Assembly: GCF_002019705.1 (NCBI RefSeq)
Contig: NZ_KV917377.1
Coordinates: 1,424,565-1,488,564, forward strand
Direction of reading: 5' to 3'
DNA: 64,000 nt
Source of the DNA: Shouchella patagoniensis
GTDB lineage: Bacteria; Bacillota; Bacilli; Bacillales; Bacillaceae_D
In this document: in pieces, positions 15,432-23,748 of the stretch
How positions within the stretch are numbered: the stretch's first letter is position 1
Layout: every line of letters begins with the position of its first letter
The notes under the pieces: generated by a model
What the model saw: the letters and a program-made list of their open reading frames with translations, nothing else
Told to the model about the DNA's origin: nothing
Database searches by the model: none
Position numbers and translations under genes: made by a program

Positions 15432-15770
15432 TCACACCTTTATGCATTTGAGTGTAATGTACATGTTGTCTTCTGGACGATAGTCAACGTCATCAACTTC
15501 GTACAAATAATCTTTGCCGTATACTTTCCACAGCACTCTCATGCCCTTTTCAATTTCCATTGACTTCTTGCTTTGACGTATGGTCATTTCTGTGTAACCT
15601 TCAACGGTTTGTACATCATTCTCGGTTACTTGTTTTAGCTGGTTGACGAAGATGTAGGCCATTGCTTTCATGAACTTGAAATAATCTTCGACCCACATAC
15701 CATCATCATCAAAGTCACCTTTAAACTCTTGTATTTCAATCTTTTTATCAAAGTGACCAGCATTAATCAT
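15432..15770 (-). CDS. Head closure (head-tail adaptor) protein
   Basis: This encodes 112 residues from the ATG at 15770, chosen because family members (SPP1 gp16-like, PF05521) begin with M-x-x-G-x-F/L-x-x-x-I-x-I-Q, here MINAGHFDKKIEIQ. In-frame starts up to 15803 exist and the GGGGGTGAGG before one of them is ribosome-binding-like, so the start is uncertain. It overlaps the connector gene upstream by 8 bases. The protein seals the connector after DNA packaging. Confidence 0.8.
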   Translation of the reverse strand: MINAGHFDKKIEIQEFKGDFDDDGMWVEDYFKFMKAMAYIFVNQLKQVTENDVQTVEGYTEMTIRQSKKSMEIEKGMRVLWKVYGKDYLYEVDDVDYRPEDNMYITLKCIKV

Positions 15771-16062
15771 TCGGGGTGATTTTCTCAACATCCTCACCCC
15801 CATATTTGATTAAAGTAAGCATCGTATTAAGGCTAAAAGAAAGATCTTTATGCTTATCTAACGTGTAAATGCCGCGATTCTCATAGTTGTGAGATACATA
15901 GAGACATAGACAAAGCCTGTGAAGTGAATTTTCTTCATTAAATCTCTTCCCTGTGGACAGCCTAATAGACTCCTTACCTGCTTCAATCATCATTTGTATC
16001 TCTAAATCTTCTTCCTCTGATTCATCGAATACTCTTAGATACTGCTTAACTTCATTCAGCAT
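15763..16062 (-). CDS. Head-tail connector protein (gp6-like)
   Basis: This 99-residue protein, MLNEVKQYLRVFDESEEEDLEIQ, is the typical start of the phage_GP6/DUF3199-type connectors, with a helical ring-forming fold and the later segment IEAGKESIRLSTGKRF. The ATG at 16062 overlaps the end of the Ig-like gene by 11 bases. It stacks on the portal to form the neck. Confidence 0.82.
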   Translation of the reverse strand: MLNEVKQYLRVFDESEEEDLEIQMMIEAGKESIRLSTGKRFNEENSLHRLCLCLYVSHNYENRGIYTLDKHKDLSFSLNTMLTLIKYGGEDVEKITPND

Positions 16063-16531
16063 CTTCCGGATCCTCTGGTTCTGGCTCTGGTTCCGGTGGC
16101 TCCTTGACTGTGACAGTACATGTTGCGGTAATACCATCACCTGCAGTTGCTGTGATTGTAGCAGTACCAGCTTTCACACCAGTGATCGTTCGTGTGTTGC
16201 CTGATGTACTTACTGTTGCCACATCACGATCAGAAGTATTAAAGCGAACCGTCTTGTCAGTAGCATCTTCTGGCGCAACAGTTGCAGTCAGTGATTTTGT
16301 CGCCCCTTCATCCAACATCATTGTTCGTTGCGATAAAGTAACTTCAGTTACAGCAACAGGTTCGGTTTCCACAGTGATAGCTTCAGTTAGCTCCGATTCT
16401 CCTGCTTCATTTTCAGCGCTGACTTGATACTCGTAAGTGGTATTAGGCTCAAGACCCGTATCCGTGTACGTCTTTTCCGTCAAACCAGAAGCAACTTGCT
16501 CACCATTTCGGTATACGTTATAAGTAGGCAT
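16052..16531 (-). CDS. Ig-like protein: FN3 domain lacking its first two strands, plus Big_2 domain
   Basis: This encodes 159 residues. Residues 1-56 (TYNVYRNGEQVASGL, then TYTDTGLEPNTTYEYQVSAE) are strands C to G of a fibronectin type III domain; strands A and B, with the core Trp, are missing. Residues about 60-142 are a bacterial Ig-like Big_2 domain (VTLSQRTMMLDEGATKSL, then GVKAGTATITATA), and a Pro/Glu-rich tail ends the protein. The missing strands are encoded in the +1 extension of the capsid gene just upstream, in the same frame. It is probably a capsid or tail surface decoration that binds cell-surface sugars. Confidence 0.8.
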   Translation of the reverse strand: MPTYNVYRNGEQVASGLTEKTYTDTGLEPNTTYEYQVSAENEAGESELTEAITVETEPVAVTEVTLSQRTMMLDEGATKSLTATVAPEDATDKTVRFNTSDRDVATVSTSGNTRTITGVKAGTATITATAGDGITATCTVTVKEPPEPEPEPEDPEDAE

Positions 16532-16552
16532 TCATCATTCTCCTTTCTTCCC

Positions 16553-16619
16553 CTATGACCACTCCAACGTGACAGAATGACTGTCAGCGCTGGAAGTCAA
16601 TGTTTGGGGTGGGTTAGGG
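16553..16619 (-). other. +1 frameshift site (CCC-TAA) and 20-residue C-terminal extension of the major capsid protein
   Basis: The gene ends GAT ACG CCC TAA. A +1 slip on CCC gives 20 more residues (NPPQTLTSSA then DSHSVTLEWS) to TAG at 16553-16555. The sequence is the A-B strand start of an FN3 domain, with the conserved Trp two residues before the end. A possible stimulatory hairpin, TGACAG paired with CTGTCA (16570-16586), lies about 30 bases downstream of the slip codon. Confidence 0.75.
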
Positions 16620-17729
16620 CGTATCTTCTCCAAGATCAAGCAAACCGTAAAGAGAAGCATCTGGATCGGTTTGAATAACATCAAAGGACTCAATCATACG
16701 AATCATTGTTTGATTTTTCTTGAACTCAACGTGATCTGATGCATCAATAATTAAGCCTTTACGCTCAACGAATTGTGCAGATTCAGTTGTTGAACCATAA
16801 ATAACTGGCGCTTTGCCGTCCACAGAAGGGAGCTGACCATTGCTGAACACTTCAACCGGATATCCTTTGAACAACTTTTGTGTTGGTAAAGAAGGATTAG
16901 GCTGCAATAATCCGCGACCGTTTTCATCAACTTGTAGATCTAAATGGTTGAAACCATCTTGATTCGTAACAATGCGAATTGAAGAAGCGAAAGCAGGATC
17001 AATATCAACATTTAAAGACTGAACAAGGCTCTTCCAGTCACTAAGCTCTTTTGCCGTTTTTCCATCAATCAACTGTTTAAAAATAGCTTCATTCTCTGTA
17101 ATTGTCGCTTTACGTACAAACATACGACCGAGATAAGCCATCAATCCACCAGCTTCAACCTCAAGTAATTTCTTTGAAATTGGAAGCAACGCACCATAAT
17201 CTTTAACCTTGTAGCCTTTGTTCTTGAAAGAAGGTTCATCAGAGTAACCGATCTCGTCACCATCTTCAAAAGAAGCAAGACCGAGCATTGTTTTACCTTC
17301 TTCATAAACGAATGAACCGGCAAGGACATTAGTGCTGTAGTAGCTGACAAGATGACGCGCTGATTTAAATTCACGACGATATTCAGTGATTTGGTGATTG
17401 ATATCTTCTGGAATTAAGATGATTTCATTGTTATCACCTTCAGTAAGCATTGCGTTTTCAGCTTCTGTTAAATCTTTGCCGCGTAGAAATTTAAAGAAAG
17501 CTTCTGTAGCATCTGATTTTGTATCAGTTTGTTTGTTCTTATTTAAAGCAAGAACCTTACCTTCTTCATCGTCTTGAACATCAAGTAAAATGTCAAAACG
17601 AGCCTGCAAATCTTTCATTTCGTCACGAGCAGCCTTTGCTTCCTCAATCTTCTTTGAATTAGCAAGTTCACGCGCTTCTTTCTTCTTGTTTTGAATCTCT
17701 TCTAATAAATCACGCATTTCTTTCGTCAT
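16614..17729 (-). CDS. Major capsid protein (HK97 fold)
   Basis: This is 371 residues. Residues 1-65 are a long charged coiled coil (MTKEMRDLLEEIQNKKKEAR), the delta/scaffold domain removed by the prohead protease encoded upstream. The mature part has typical segments such as REFKSARHLVSYYSTN, LLPISKKLLEVEAGGL, and GLLQPNPSLPTQKLFKGYPVEVF. The stop is CCC-TAA, giving a predicted 391-residue minor form. It follows the portal and protease in standard order. Confidence 0.92.
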   Translation of the reverse strand: MTKEMRDLLEEIQNKKKEARELANSKKIEEAKAARDEMKDLQARFDILLDVQDDEEGKVLALNKNKQTDTKSDATEAFFKFLRGKDLTEAENAMLTEGDNNEIILIPEDINHQITEYRREFKSARHLVSYYSTNVLAGSFVYEEGKTMLGLASFEDGDEIGYSDEPSFKNKGYKVKDYGALLPISKKLLEVEAGGLMAYLGRMFVRKATITENEAIFKQLIDGKTAKELSDWKSLVQSLNVDIDPAFASSIRIVTNQDGFNHLDLQVDENGRGLLQPNPSLPTQKLFKGYPVEVFSNGQLPSVDGKAPVIYGSTTESAQFVERKGLIIDASDHVEFKKNQTMIRMIESFDVIQTDPDASLYGLLDLGEDTP

Positions 17730-17771
17730 GGATAATAACCACCTTTAATAAATTTGGGTATAAAAAAAGAA

Positions 17772-18491
17772 CTAGATTAGATCCAGTTCGAGTAACAGAT
17801 TTTCAATTTCTTCTTTGCTTGGTTCGTTGTCGATGTGGGCAGGAGGAGCTGTAGTTGTTTGGCTTTCCACAGGAAGGGACGTAGGAACCTTGTTATACTT
17901 CTTCAACATGTCACTAGCAGAAGCGGCAATGGTATTAGGTTCAGCAACGTTAAGATTAAAAATCTCTGCTGCTTCTTTACCATTCAGCCAAGTTTCAGCG
18001 TTCACCATTTGTTTCACCGTCTCCATATCTACGCCATCAGCTAAATTCTCTTCATAAACGTTTAATAGACCTGATTCAATACTGTCCAGGTCATCAGCCA
18101 ACTTTCTCATATCGTTTGAATTACCAATACTCATTGCCCACGGTTTATGAATCATCAAGAACGCATTCGATGGAACGTTAATTTCATCACCAGCCATTGC
18201 AATGATTGATGCAATAGACGCGGCCATACCATCAACATAAACTTTCTTATGCGCTTGATGACGCTTGAGCATGTTGTATATAGCCAAACCTGCGAATACA
18301 GATCCGCCACCGCTATTAATATAGATGTTAAGGTTTTGTACCCCATCAACTTGTTTAAGCTGCTCTCGTACATCCTCTGGCGCGGTGTCGCTATCTTCCC
18401 ATTTGCCCCACTCACTTGAAACAATATCACCATAAAAATAAATATCGGCACTATCAGCGGTGAGATTTTTAACGCTTAGGAACTTATTCAT
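17772..18491 (-). CDS. Prohead maturation protease (ClpP/S14-like)
   Basis: This is a 239-residue protein with a ClpP-type fold: INSGGGSVFAGLAIYN near 58-73, the catalytic Ser92 in GMAASIAS and His115 in MIHKPW; the Asp is expected further on near 166. It cuts the delta domain off the capsid protein. The ATG at 18491 follows GGGGGTGAG and overlaps the portal stop by 8 bases. The last 50 residues are a low-complexity tail. Confidence 0.9.
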   Translation of the reverse strand: MNKFLSVKNLTADSADIYFYGDIVSSEWGKWEDSDTAPEDVREQLKQVDGVQNLNIYINSGGGSVFAGLAIYNMLKRHQAHKKVYVDGMAASIASIIAMAGDEINVPSNAFLMIHKPWAMSIGNSNDMRKLADDLDSIESGLLNVYEENLADGVDMETVKQMVNAETWLNGKEAAEIFNLNVAEPNTIAASASDMLKKYNKVPTSLPVESQTTTAPPAHIDNEPSKEEIENLLLELDLI

Positions 18492-19716
18492 TATTCTCAC
18501 CCCCTTTCAAAGCACCCGCTTTAGCTAATTGATACTCATCCGCTACATCAAGAGCTATGCTGTTTAAGTCAACACGGTGCGTGTCTCCACCATCAATTCC
18601 ATCCATATCCTCTAACTCTAAAATGTCATTAATGGAATATACACCATTTTTGATCATCTTTTCATAGTAAAGAGCGCGCGTTTCATCATTTGAACGCAAA
18701 GCAGAACGTAAATTGAATTTAAAGTACAAATGCTGACGCTCACGAGTAGTGAAAAGCTTATAATTAAACTCTTCTTCAATGGCTGTCAGCTCTGGTTGAA
18801 TGCTGTTTGCAATAAAATCTCTTCCCTGATGTTCAATATTGTTGTTCGTTGAGCGCTCAAGTTCAGCAAGCATGTGTGGTGGAACGTTGAAAATACGTGC
18901 AATCTCTGTAATATTGAACTTCATATTCTCCACATACTGCATATCAGCAATAGGCATCGTCAAACTGTCAATATCCATACCGCCAGAAGCAACTAATGGT
19001 CTACCGCTGTTAGAGGCGCCGCCATGAGATTTCATGTATTCGTCCACGACTCTTTCTCGCGCTTCACTGCTTAATGTCTCTGGCGTTGTGATTTTAACGT
19101 TTGTAGCAGCACCATTCTTATAAAAACCACTCATGAACTTTTTACCTGCCTGCATTTGTCCGCTTGTCTCACGGGCAACTTGGATAGGCGATAAAGCCGT
19201 TATTCCATCAGGAGTAAAATAAGGAAGATAAACAATTTCTGATGGATGAAATGCTTTAGGTTGATGACCATCTGCATAAACAAACCAATATTCTTTCGTT
19301 TCGTGATGTTGAACAATATCCATATAATTAGGATTGAGTAATTCTAAGCTCTCTATCTTCCCTCTTCGATTAAATACAGGAAGAACATAAGCCGCACCAT
19401 GAATATGCCTGTGAGCAATTAACGTTTGTTTAAACATGTAGCTTGACTGCATAGTATTTGGTCTGTTTTCAATAAGATCAGAAAGGCTATGGTTCTGTTC
19501 TCTGGTTCGTTTATTTTCCTTTTTACTGTACATCTGCAAAGGAAGCTTCGCCACGCTATTAGCTTTAATATTTATGGCCGCATAGATCGCGCTAATTCTT
19601 AATGAAGTATCAGCTGTTATGATCTCTCCGCTGTGGGTAGCATAACCAGCGCCCCAAGCGTTCCATAACGGCTTTTCCCAGTCTTGAATACTGTTAACTA
19701 CTTTTCTAAGAAGCAT
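18484..19716 (-). CDS. Portal protein (HK97/SPP1-like)
   Basis: This encodes 410 residues and forms the dodecameric vertex through which DNA passes. Characteristic features are the N-terminal SLRISAIYAAINIKANSVAKLPLQMY, MLAELERSTNNNIEHQGRDF near 270-290 and the C-terminal LRSNDETRALYYEKMIKNGVYSINDILELEDM, as in HK97-family portals. It overlaps the small membrane gene at its start and the protease gene at its end. Near its start codon, one copy of the prophage motif lies at 19631. Confidence 0.92.
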   Translation of the reverse strand: MLLRKVVNSIQDWEKPLWNAWGAGYATHSGEIITADTSLRISAIYAAINIKANSVAKLPLQMYSKKENKRTREQNHSLSDLIENRPNTMQSSYMFKQTLIAHRHIHGAAYVLPVFNRRGKIESLELLNPNYMDIVQHHETKEYWFVYADGHQPKAFHPSEIVYLPYFTPDGITALSPIQVARETSGQMQAGKKFMSGFYKNGAATNVKITTPETLSSEARERVVDEYMKSHGGASNSGRPLVASGGMDIDSLTMPIADMQYVENMKFNITEIARIFNVPPHMLAELERSTNNNIEHQGRDFIANSIQPELTAIEEEFNYKLFTTRERQHLYFKFNLRSALRSNDETRALYYEKMIKNGVYSINDILELEDMDGIDGGDTHRVDLNSIALDVADEYQLAKAGALKGGENNE

Positions 19717-19891
19717 CTTTTTTCACCCCCTTCCCTCCTTTCGAGACAAACACCAAAATACCAGCGCCAATAAACACAGCCCCAGTTAAATAATTTCCTA
19801 TGGTAATTGAAATTGTATAAGTCGTATAAATGATAAAAGCAAATCCTATTAAAAAGAGGATGTCATCTGCTATTTCGTATAAGAACTTCAT
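19706..19891 (-). CDS. Small membrane protein between terminase and portal (DUF1056-like)
   Basis: This encodes 61 residues with two hydrophobic segments (ILFLIGFAFIIYTTYTISI and YLTGAVFIGAGILVFV). Small two-helix proteins of the DUF1056 type are commonly found exactly here in Gram-positive siphoviruses. The ATG at 19891 has GGGGGTGGG before it. The function is unknown. Confidence 0.65.
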   Translation of the reverse strand: MKFLYEIADDILFLIGFAFIIYTTYTISITIGNYLTGAVFIGAGILVFVSKGGKGVKKDAS

Positions 19892-19901
19892 AACCCACCC
19901 C

Positions 19902-21617
19902 CTAAAAACCAAAATCATCACTCATGACGTACCTTTCAACATCAGCTTTGAACTCGTGGTATCTAGCCTGAGCATAAGCATCAATCACAGCAGCAATTGG
20001 ATCTATTCTTTCCGTTGATTTCTTTTTACTCAGCTTTATTCTGTCGTCGCTGTTGTTGACGGTAACAGCATTTCCAATCGCCCAGGTTAATAAGCCGTTT
20101 CCATTATGGACAATCTCTTTTTTAAGCACTTTTTCCTGAAATTCAGTAAGTGGCTCGTGTTGAGTAGCGATATTCTGCTTTACTTCAACCATCGTATAGC
20201 CTTTTTCCGTCATTTCTTGACTTAAATAAGAAGCATCATGAGGATCATAACCAATCTCAAGCACTTCCCATTTGTTCTTTCTTATAAGCATTTCTACATG
20301 GTCTATGATATAGCTATAATCAGTCACAGCGCCATCGGTCATGGTCAACAACTCTTGCCTTAACCACATGCGAAAAGGCGCTCTATCACTCTGTATACGC
20401 TGCTCTAAGCTCTCATTTGGTATAAATGAATGCGAATCAACGAAAAAACGCCCGTTATCGAGTGGAATCACGATACCGAGCGAACAAAGATCTTGTTTAG
20501 TTGCTAAATCCAGTCCTAAATAAACTTTTCTGTTTGTAATGTCAATTGGAGCTTCCCACAGGCAAGATGCCCATTTCTGTTGATCCAAATAGCCTCTTTC
20601 TTGTGATTGCACCCATATATTACACTGTTTCGTCAAAAACGAGTCCATAGCGCTTGGTTTATCCTTCGCAATGAGTGCTAAGTCACGTATGTTCTCAATC
20701 CCCTGTGGGTAGGTAGCTGCTACAGGATTTGCTTTAATCCATACGTTTTCATCAAACGGATCGTCACCCTCGTCAATCTCACAGATTAGGACGAAGTAAC
20801 GCTCATTTTCCACAGGATTATCAGGATCGATAATGTTTGAGCAGTAGTCATATTCTTCTTTACAAGGCACGTTGAGGTCTAATCCTGCCGTTGTGATGAT
20901 GACAAGTAAAGGTTCTTCCCTCGCCCCCATACCGCTCTCTAAAGCTTCCATGATCTCACTAGTTAAATGAGTATGGTATTCGTCCAAGATGGCTAGAGAA
21001 GGGTTTAAACCCTCACCTTGCTTACGTGCTTCTTTACTCAACGCACGAATAACTGAATTTGTTTTAAGATGTCTAATCCTGTGGTAAGAATCACTATACT
21101 TATCCTTTAAAAATGCAACGCGTCTTATCTGTGCAAGGATCTCATCATAAACAATCTTCGACTGCTCACTTGTCCAACCACTGATGTACGTTTCCTCCGT
21201 CTGATCGCTGAGGAATGTGACGTAGCTGCTGATGATGGCAAGTATTTGTGACTTAGTGTTTTTACGACCGAGCTGCACATATGCTTTCCTATACCGCCTC
21301 TTATCATCACTTTTCTTCTTCCAACAAAAAATGTTCCCTGCAAGGAACAATTGAAATGCCGTAAGCTCGATATTTTGATTAGCTAGTACACCTTTTGAGT
21401 GCTTAAACAACGATGCCCAACGATTAAACTGCTCTAATTCCTCAATATCAAAGTAATAAGGAAAGTTCTCTGGATCATCCTGCAGCTTCTGTAAATCATT
21501 AATAAACCGTTGAGCAGCGTGAATGTGTTTCTTACCCGCTATCTGTTTTCCAGTCGTAACATCAACTGCGTAATTATATATCTTATAGAATAATTCCTGT
21601 GCTGTGGGAAGGCTCAT
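19902..21617 (-). CDS. terL: Large terminase subunit (TerL)
   Basis: This is a 571-residue protein that pumps DNA into the prohead and cuts it. The ATPase half has YVQLGRKNTKSQ near 112-122 (Walker A variant), LAILDEYHTH near 208-216 (Walker B with catalytic Glu) and LLVIITTAG as the coupling motif. The nuclease half begins with VYLGLDLATKQDLCS near 365, carrying the first metal-binding Asp. It fits the Terminase_1/HK97-type family and overlaps TerS by 4 bases. Confidence 0.94.
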   Translation of the reverse strand: MSLPTAQELFYKIYNYAVDVTTGKQIAGKKHIHAAQRFINDLQKLQDDPENFPYYFDIEELEQFNRWASLFKHSKGVLANQNIELTAFQLFLAGNIFCWKKKSDDKRRYRKAYVQLGRKNTKSQILAIISSYVTFLSDQTEETYISGWTSEQSKIVYDEILAQIRRVAFLKDKYSDSYHRIRHLKTNSVIRALSKEARKQGEGLNPSLAILDEYHTHLTSEIMEALESGMGAREEPLLVIITTAGLDLNVPCKEEYDYCSNIIDPDNPVENERYFVLICEIDEGDDPFDENVWIKANPVAATYPQGIENIRDLALIAKDKPSAMDSFLTKQCNIWVQSQERGYLDQQKWASCLWEAPIDITNRKVYLGLDLATKQDLCSLGIVIPLDNGRFFVDSHSFIPNESLEQRIQSDRAPFRMWLRQELLTMTDGAVTDYSYIIDHVEMLIRKNKWEVLEIGYDPHDASYLSQEMTEKGYTMVEVKQNIATQHEPLTEFQEKVLKKEIVHNGNGLLTWAIGNAVTVNNSDDRIKLSKKKSTERIDPIAAVIDAYAQARYHEFKADVERYVMSDDFGF

Positions 21618-22090
21618 GTTCGATCACCAAACCCATTATCATCAGGATCTTTCTTATCCACCTTTGTAACCAAACTCAAAGCCAATTTCGCTCGGTCAGA
21701 AGGGGATAAACCGAAACGGCCAGCAACTTTCATTGCACGTTCAAAAGCTTTATCCTGGTGACTAAGCAACTGATGAGGTTTACCGAACGGCATTAATCCA
21801 TCATGCTCAATCTGCTCCTTTATATTAAGGTAGCGATCCATTGCATCACAATACAACCCTAACATCTGGCTATCGACATTCTTCAAAATCTGTGTATACT
21901 GAAATTCAAGCAGCAAGTTTTCAAAAATCTCGTTGCCTCTTTCACTCAAAAAATCAGGCGCTTTAATATCATCATCCTTAAACGTTAACTGATCCTCTGC
22001 TTGTTTTCGCTGTTCAATAACTTCCTTCGATAACTTTGCTTTATTGCCACTTATAACGTGTAAATCCATCGATTTTGCATTTCTACCCAT
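21614..22090 (-). CDS. terS: Small terminase subunit (TerS, P27 family)
   Basis: This 158-residue protein recognises the packaging site and hands DNA to TerL. The P27-type pattern is clear: LHVISGNKAKLSKE near the start, PDFLSERGNEIFENLL in the middle and GRFGLSPSDRAKLAL near the end. It fits with an HK97-type portal and the HNH gene upstream, suggesting cos packaging. Confidence 0.92.
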   Translation of the reverse strand: MGRNAKSMDLHVISGNKAKLSKEVIEQRKQAEDQLTFKDDDIKAPDFLSERGNEIFENLLLEFQYTQILKNVDSQMLGLYCDAMDRYLNIKEQIEHDGLMPFGKPHQLLSHQDKAFERAMKVAGRFGLSPSDRAKLALSLVTKVDKKDPDDNGFGDRT

Positions 22091-22457
22091 TTCAAACCCT
22101 CCTTTCCATAAAAATTGGTAATATATGGTTAAAATTAAACTTGAAATAAAACGGACTTTGTATCTTATCCCCGGGCCGAGCGGTTCTGGGCTTGGGTTTC
22201 CAAAGAATTCTTGGTGGGGGGTACTTACGACTTTTGGTAATGTTTTACCAATCGTTTCCCTTCATCCACGTTTCAAATTGTTTCACCCTTGTTGTCCGCT
22301 CGGTTGCCGTCGTTGCTGTGGATGTGGTGGCTGCCCACAGCTGATGATGTTGTTGCCGCCCTGCTCCATGTCTAGCACTAGCCAGGCACAGAGAACGAAA
22401 GCAAAGCAAAAAAAGAATACGATATCACAATTGGCATTTGACATTTGCTTTTGCCAT
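22091..22457. other. Gap between terS and the HNH gene, possible cos region
   Basis: No convincing gene is seen. The stretch holds a GC-rich run (CCCCGGGCCGAGCGG near 22169), a perfect 7-base hairpin TTGGTAA-TGTT-TTACCAA at 22234-22251 and one exact CTGTGGRNAG copy at 22331. In HNH-TerS-TerL phages the cohesive-end site lies in this neighbourhood, so this is the best candidate in the window. A short frame with one membrane segment (22283 to about 22440, minus) is possible but weak. Confidence 0.35.
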
Positions 22458-22859
22458 TTACCTTTTGCGATCCGCATTCTCTCTTGCCGTTTTGATATTG
22501 TGACACGCATGACACAGTGACTGTAGGTTCTCTGGGTTCAAGCGTAGTGACCAGTCATCTTTCAGTGGACGGATATGATCTACGATTGCCATTGGTACTA
22601 ATCGCTTTTGCATTTGGCATTTCACACATAACCCTTTGTCTCTTCGTTTTACAGCTTCCCTCATGCCGATCCACTGTGGTGATTTGTAGAAAGCATTGTA
22701 TGATTTGTTCTCTTCCGTGTAGCGTTTCGTTTTGTCATATTGAATCCACTTATCGCGTTTGTCTTTTTCAGTTAGGTGTTCATGATCCTCGCAATACTTC
22801 TCTCGTGTTAGCTTTCCACAGGCAGGAGCTTTGCAACTACGAAGTGGCTTCGGTGGCAT
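22458..22859 (-). CDS. HNH endonuclease
   Basis: This is 133 residues. The HNH core is VDHIRPL (His95 with Asp94), Asn111 in LNPENLQSLC and His120 in CHACHNIKT, with zinc ligands CVKC at 78-81 and CHAC at 116-119. A second Cys cluster (CKAPAC, KYCEDH) stands at the N-terminus. HNH proteins directly upstream of TerS in HK97-type phages assist TerL in cutting concatemers at cos. Confidence 0.92.
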   Translation of the reverse strand: MPPKPLRSCKAPACGKLTREKYCEDHEHLTEKDKRDKWIQYDKTKRYTEENKSYNAFYKSPQWIGMREAVKRRDKGLCVKCQMQKRLVPMAIVDHIRPLKDDWSLRLNPENLQSLCHACHNIKTARENADRKR

Positions 22860-23163
22860 TCGCTCTTACCTTTTCGATTTCGTTAAAGACAATTGCTAGG
22901 ATGGCTTTAGATTCTGGTTTCCAAGCATCCGGAAAGCATTTGAGATCGAATAAGTCATAACGTTGATTGCGATTCATGTTTGCAATTGCATTGTCGATGC
23001 CTTGCTTTGACTCAAGCTTAACGTCTGGGTAGCAGATCAGTTCGCACATGGTGGTTTCGTATTCGAGTTGAGTCATTGGTGCTGCTAAATCAGGTGGACC
23101 ATGTTGTACTAAAGGTCCTTTAATCTCTTCTGGTCGTTTACCGAATGAACTTGTCTCTCTCAT
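22837..23163 (-). CDS. Prophage protein of unknown function
   Basis: This encodes 108 residues overlapping the HNH gene by 23 bases and the gene upstream by 4 (ATG within the previous stop region). Segments include MTQLEYETTMCELICYPDVKLESKQGIDNAI and FPDAWKPESKAILAIVFNEI. The layout is mostly helical and no known domain is recognised. The overlaps indicate co-translation with the packaging genes. Confidence 0.6.
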   Translation of the reverse strand: MRETSSFGKRPEEIKGPLVQHGPPDLAAPMTQLEYETTMCELICYPDVKLESKQGIDNAIANMNRNQRYDLFDLKCFPDAWKPESKAILAIVFNEIEKVRANATEATS

Positions 23164-23459
23164 ATGTTAACCACTCCAAACAACTCTTCTTGCAATGCAA
23201 ACAAAGCAGTAGCAGATTCGAGACCAACCGACTCATGCGTTGCTTCCTTTAATCTTGAATAGTCCCATGCTCTCGATATGTTAAATAAGCTGTACCAAGC
23301 ATGCGAACCCTGTATACCTGAATTCCCTAAGATACCCATAGATTTGATGTAGTGTTCATCATCCCACTGCTTACCAACCATCGTTAAGCCCACTCGAATC
23401 TCTTCTTCGGTTACATTGTTTTGTTGGCTTGTTTCAATGATTAATTCATTTAAATTCAT
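23160..23459 (-). CDS. Prophage protein of unknown function
   Basis: This 99-residue helical protein begins at the ATG at 23459, which has AAGGAG 9 bases upstream; longer starts at 23498 or 23480 lack a site and would run through a terminator. The segment SHAWYSLFNISRAWDYSRLK is distinctive but I cannot place it. It overlaps the next gene by 4 bases. Confidence 0.6.
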   Translation of the reverse strand: MNLNELIIETSQQNNVTEEEIRVGLTMVGKQWDDEHYIKSMGILGNSGIQGSHAWYSLFNISRAWDYSRLKEATHESVGLESATALFALQEELFGVVNI

Positions 23460-23487
23460 TCCAATCATCTCCTTAGACATAATAAAA

Positions 23488-23509
23488 ACACCCACCAAAT
23501 GGCGGATGT
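23488..23509 (-). terminator. Terminator after the DUF4177-like gene
   Basis: On the minus strand ACATCCGCC and GGTGGGTGT pair over 9 bases with two G-T pairs, followed by TTTTTATT. It separates the two small upstream genes from the packaging operon. Confidence 0.55.
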
Positions 23510-23733
23510 TAATTTTTCTTTCTTCTTTTGAAGACTGCTACAAACAATTCAACTCTTATTTCACTTAAACCCTCATAACCACTATACCTATCTTTTTCCC
23601 CTCTTACTTCAGGAATTATATTAACCAGTTCCCAACCTTCTTCACCAAAATGATTAAGGTCAAACTCTAATCTGCTAATATCTCCCTTAAAGCCATCAGC
23701 TATACCCATTGTTCTATATTCCCATTGTTCCAA
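23509..23733 (-). CDS. DUF4177-like small protein
   Basis: This is a 74-residue protein. WEYRTMGI at the start, LNHFGEEGWELVNIIPE in the middle and LFVAVFKRRKK at the end follow the DUF4177 pattern (strand, helix, GEEGWELV, strand). The function of the family is unknown. It is preceded by the coiled-coil gene at 23749. Confidence 0.7.
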   Translation of the reverse strand: MEQWEYRTMGIADGFKGDISRLEFDLNHFGEEGWELVNIIPEVRGEKDRYSGYEGLSEIRVELFVAVFKRRKKN

Positions 23734-23748
23734 TTTATACGACCTCCC

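Noticed and set aside
16104-16427. Plus-strand frame of 107 residues
   Set aside because: It is antisense to the Ig-like gene, with repetitive Val/Ser/Ala composition that mirrors the Thr/Val-rich coding strand.
22283-22510. 75-residue minus-strand frame after the HNH gene
   Set aside because: The first part overlaps the HNH gene without a start signal. A shorter version with one membrane helix is possible but weak.
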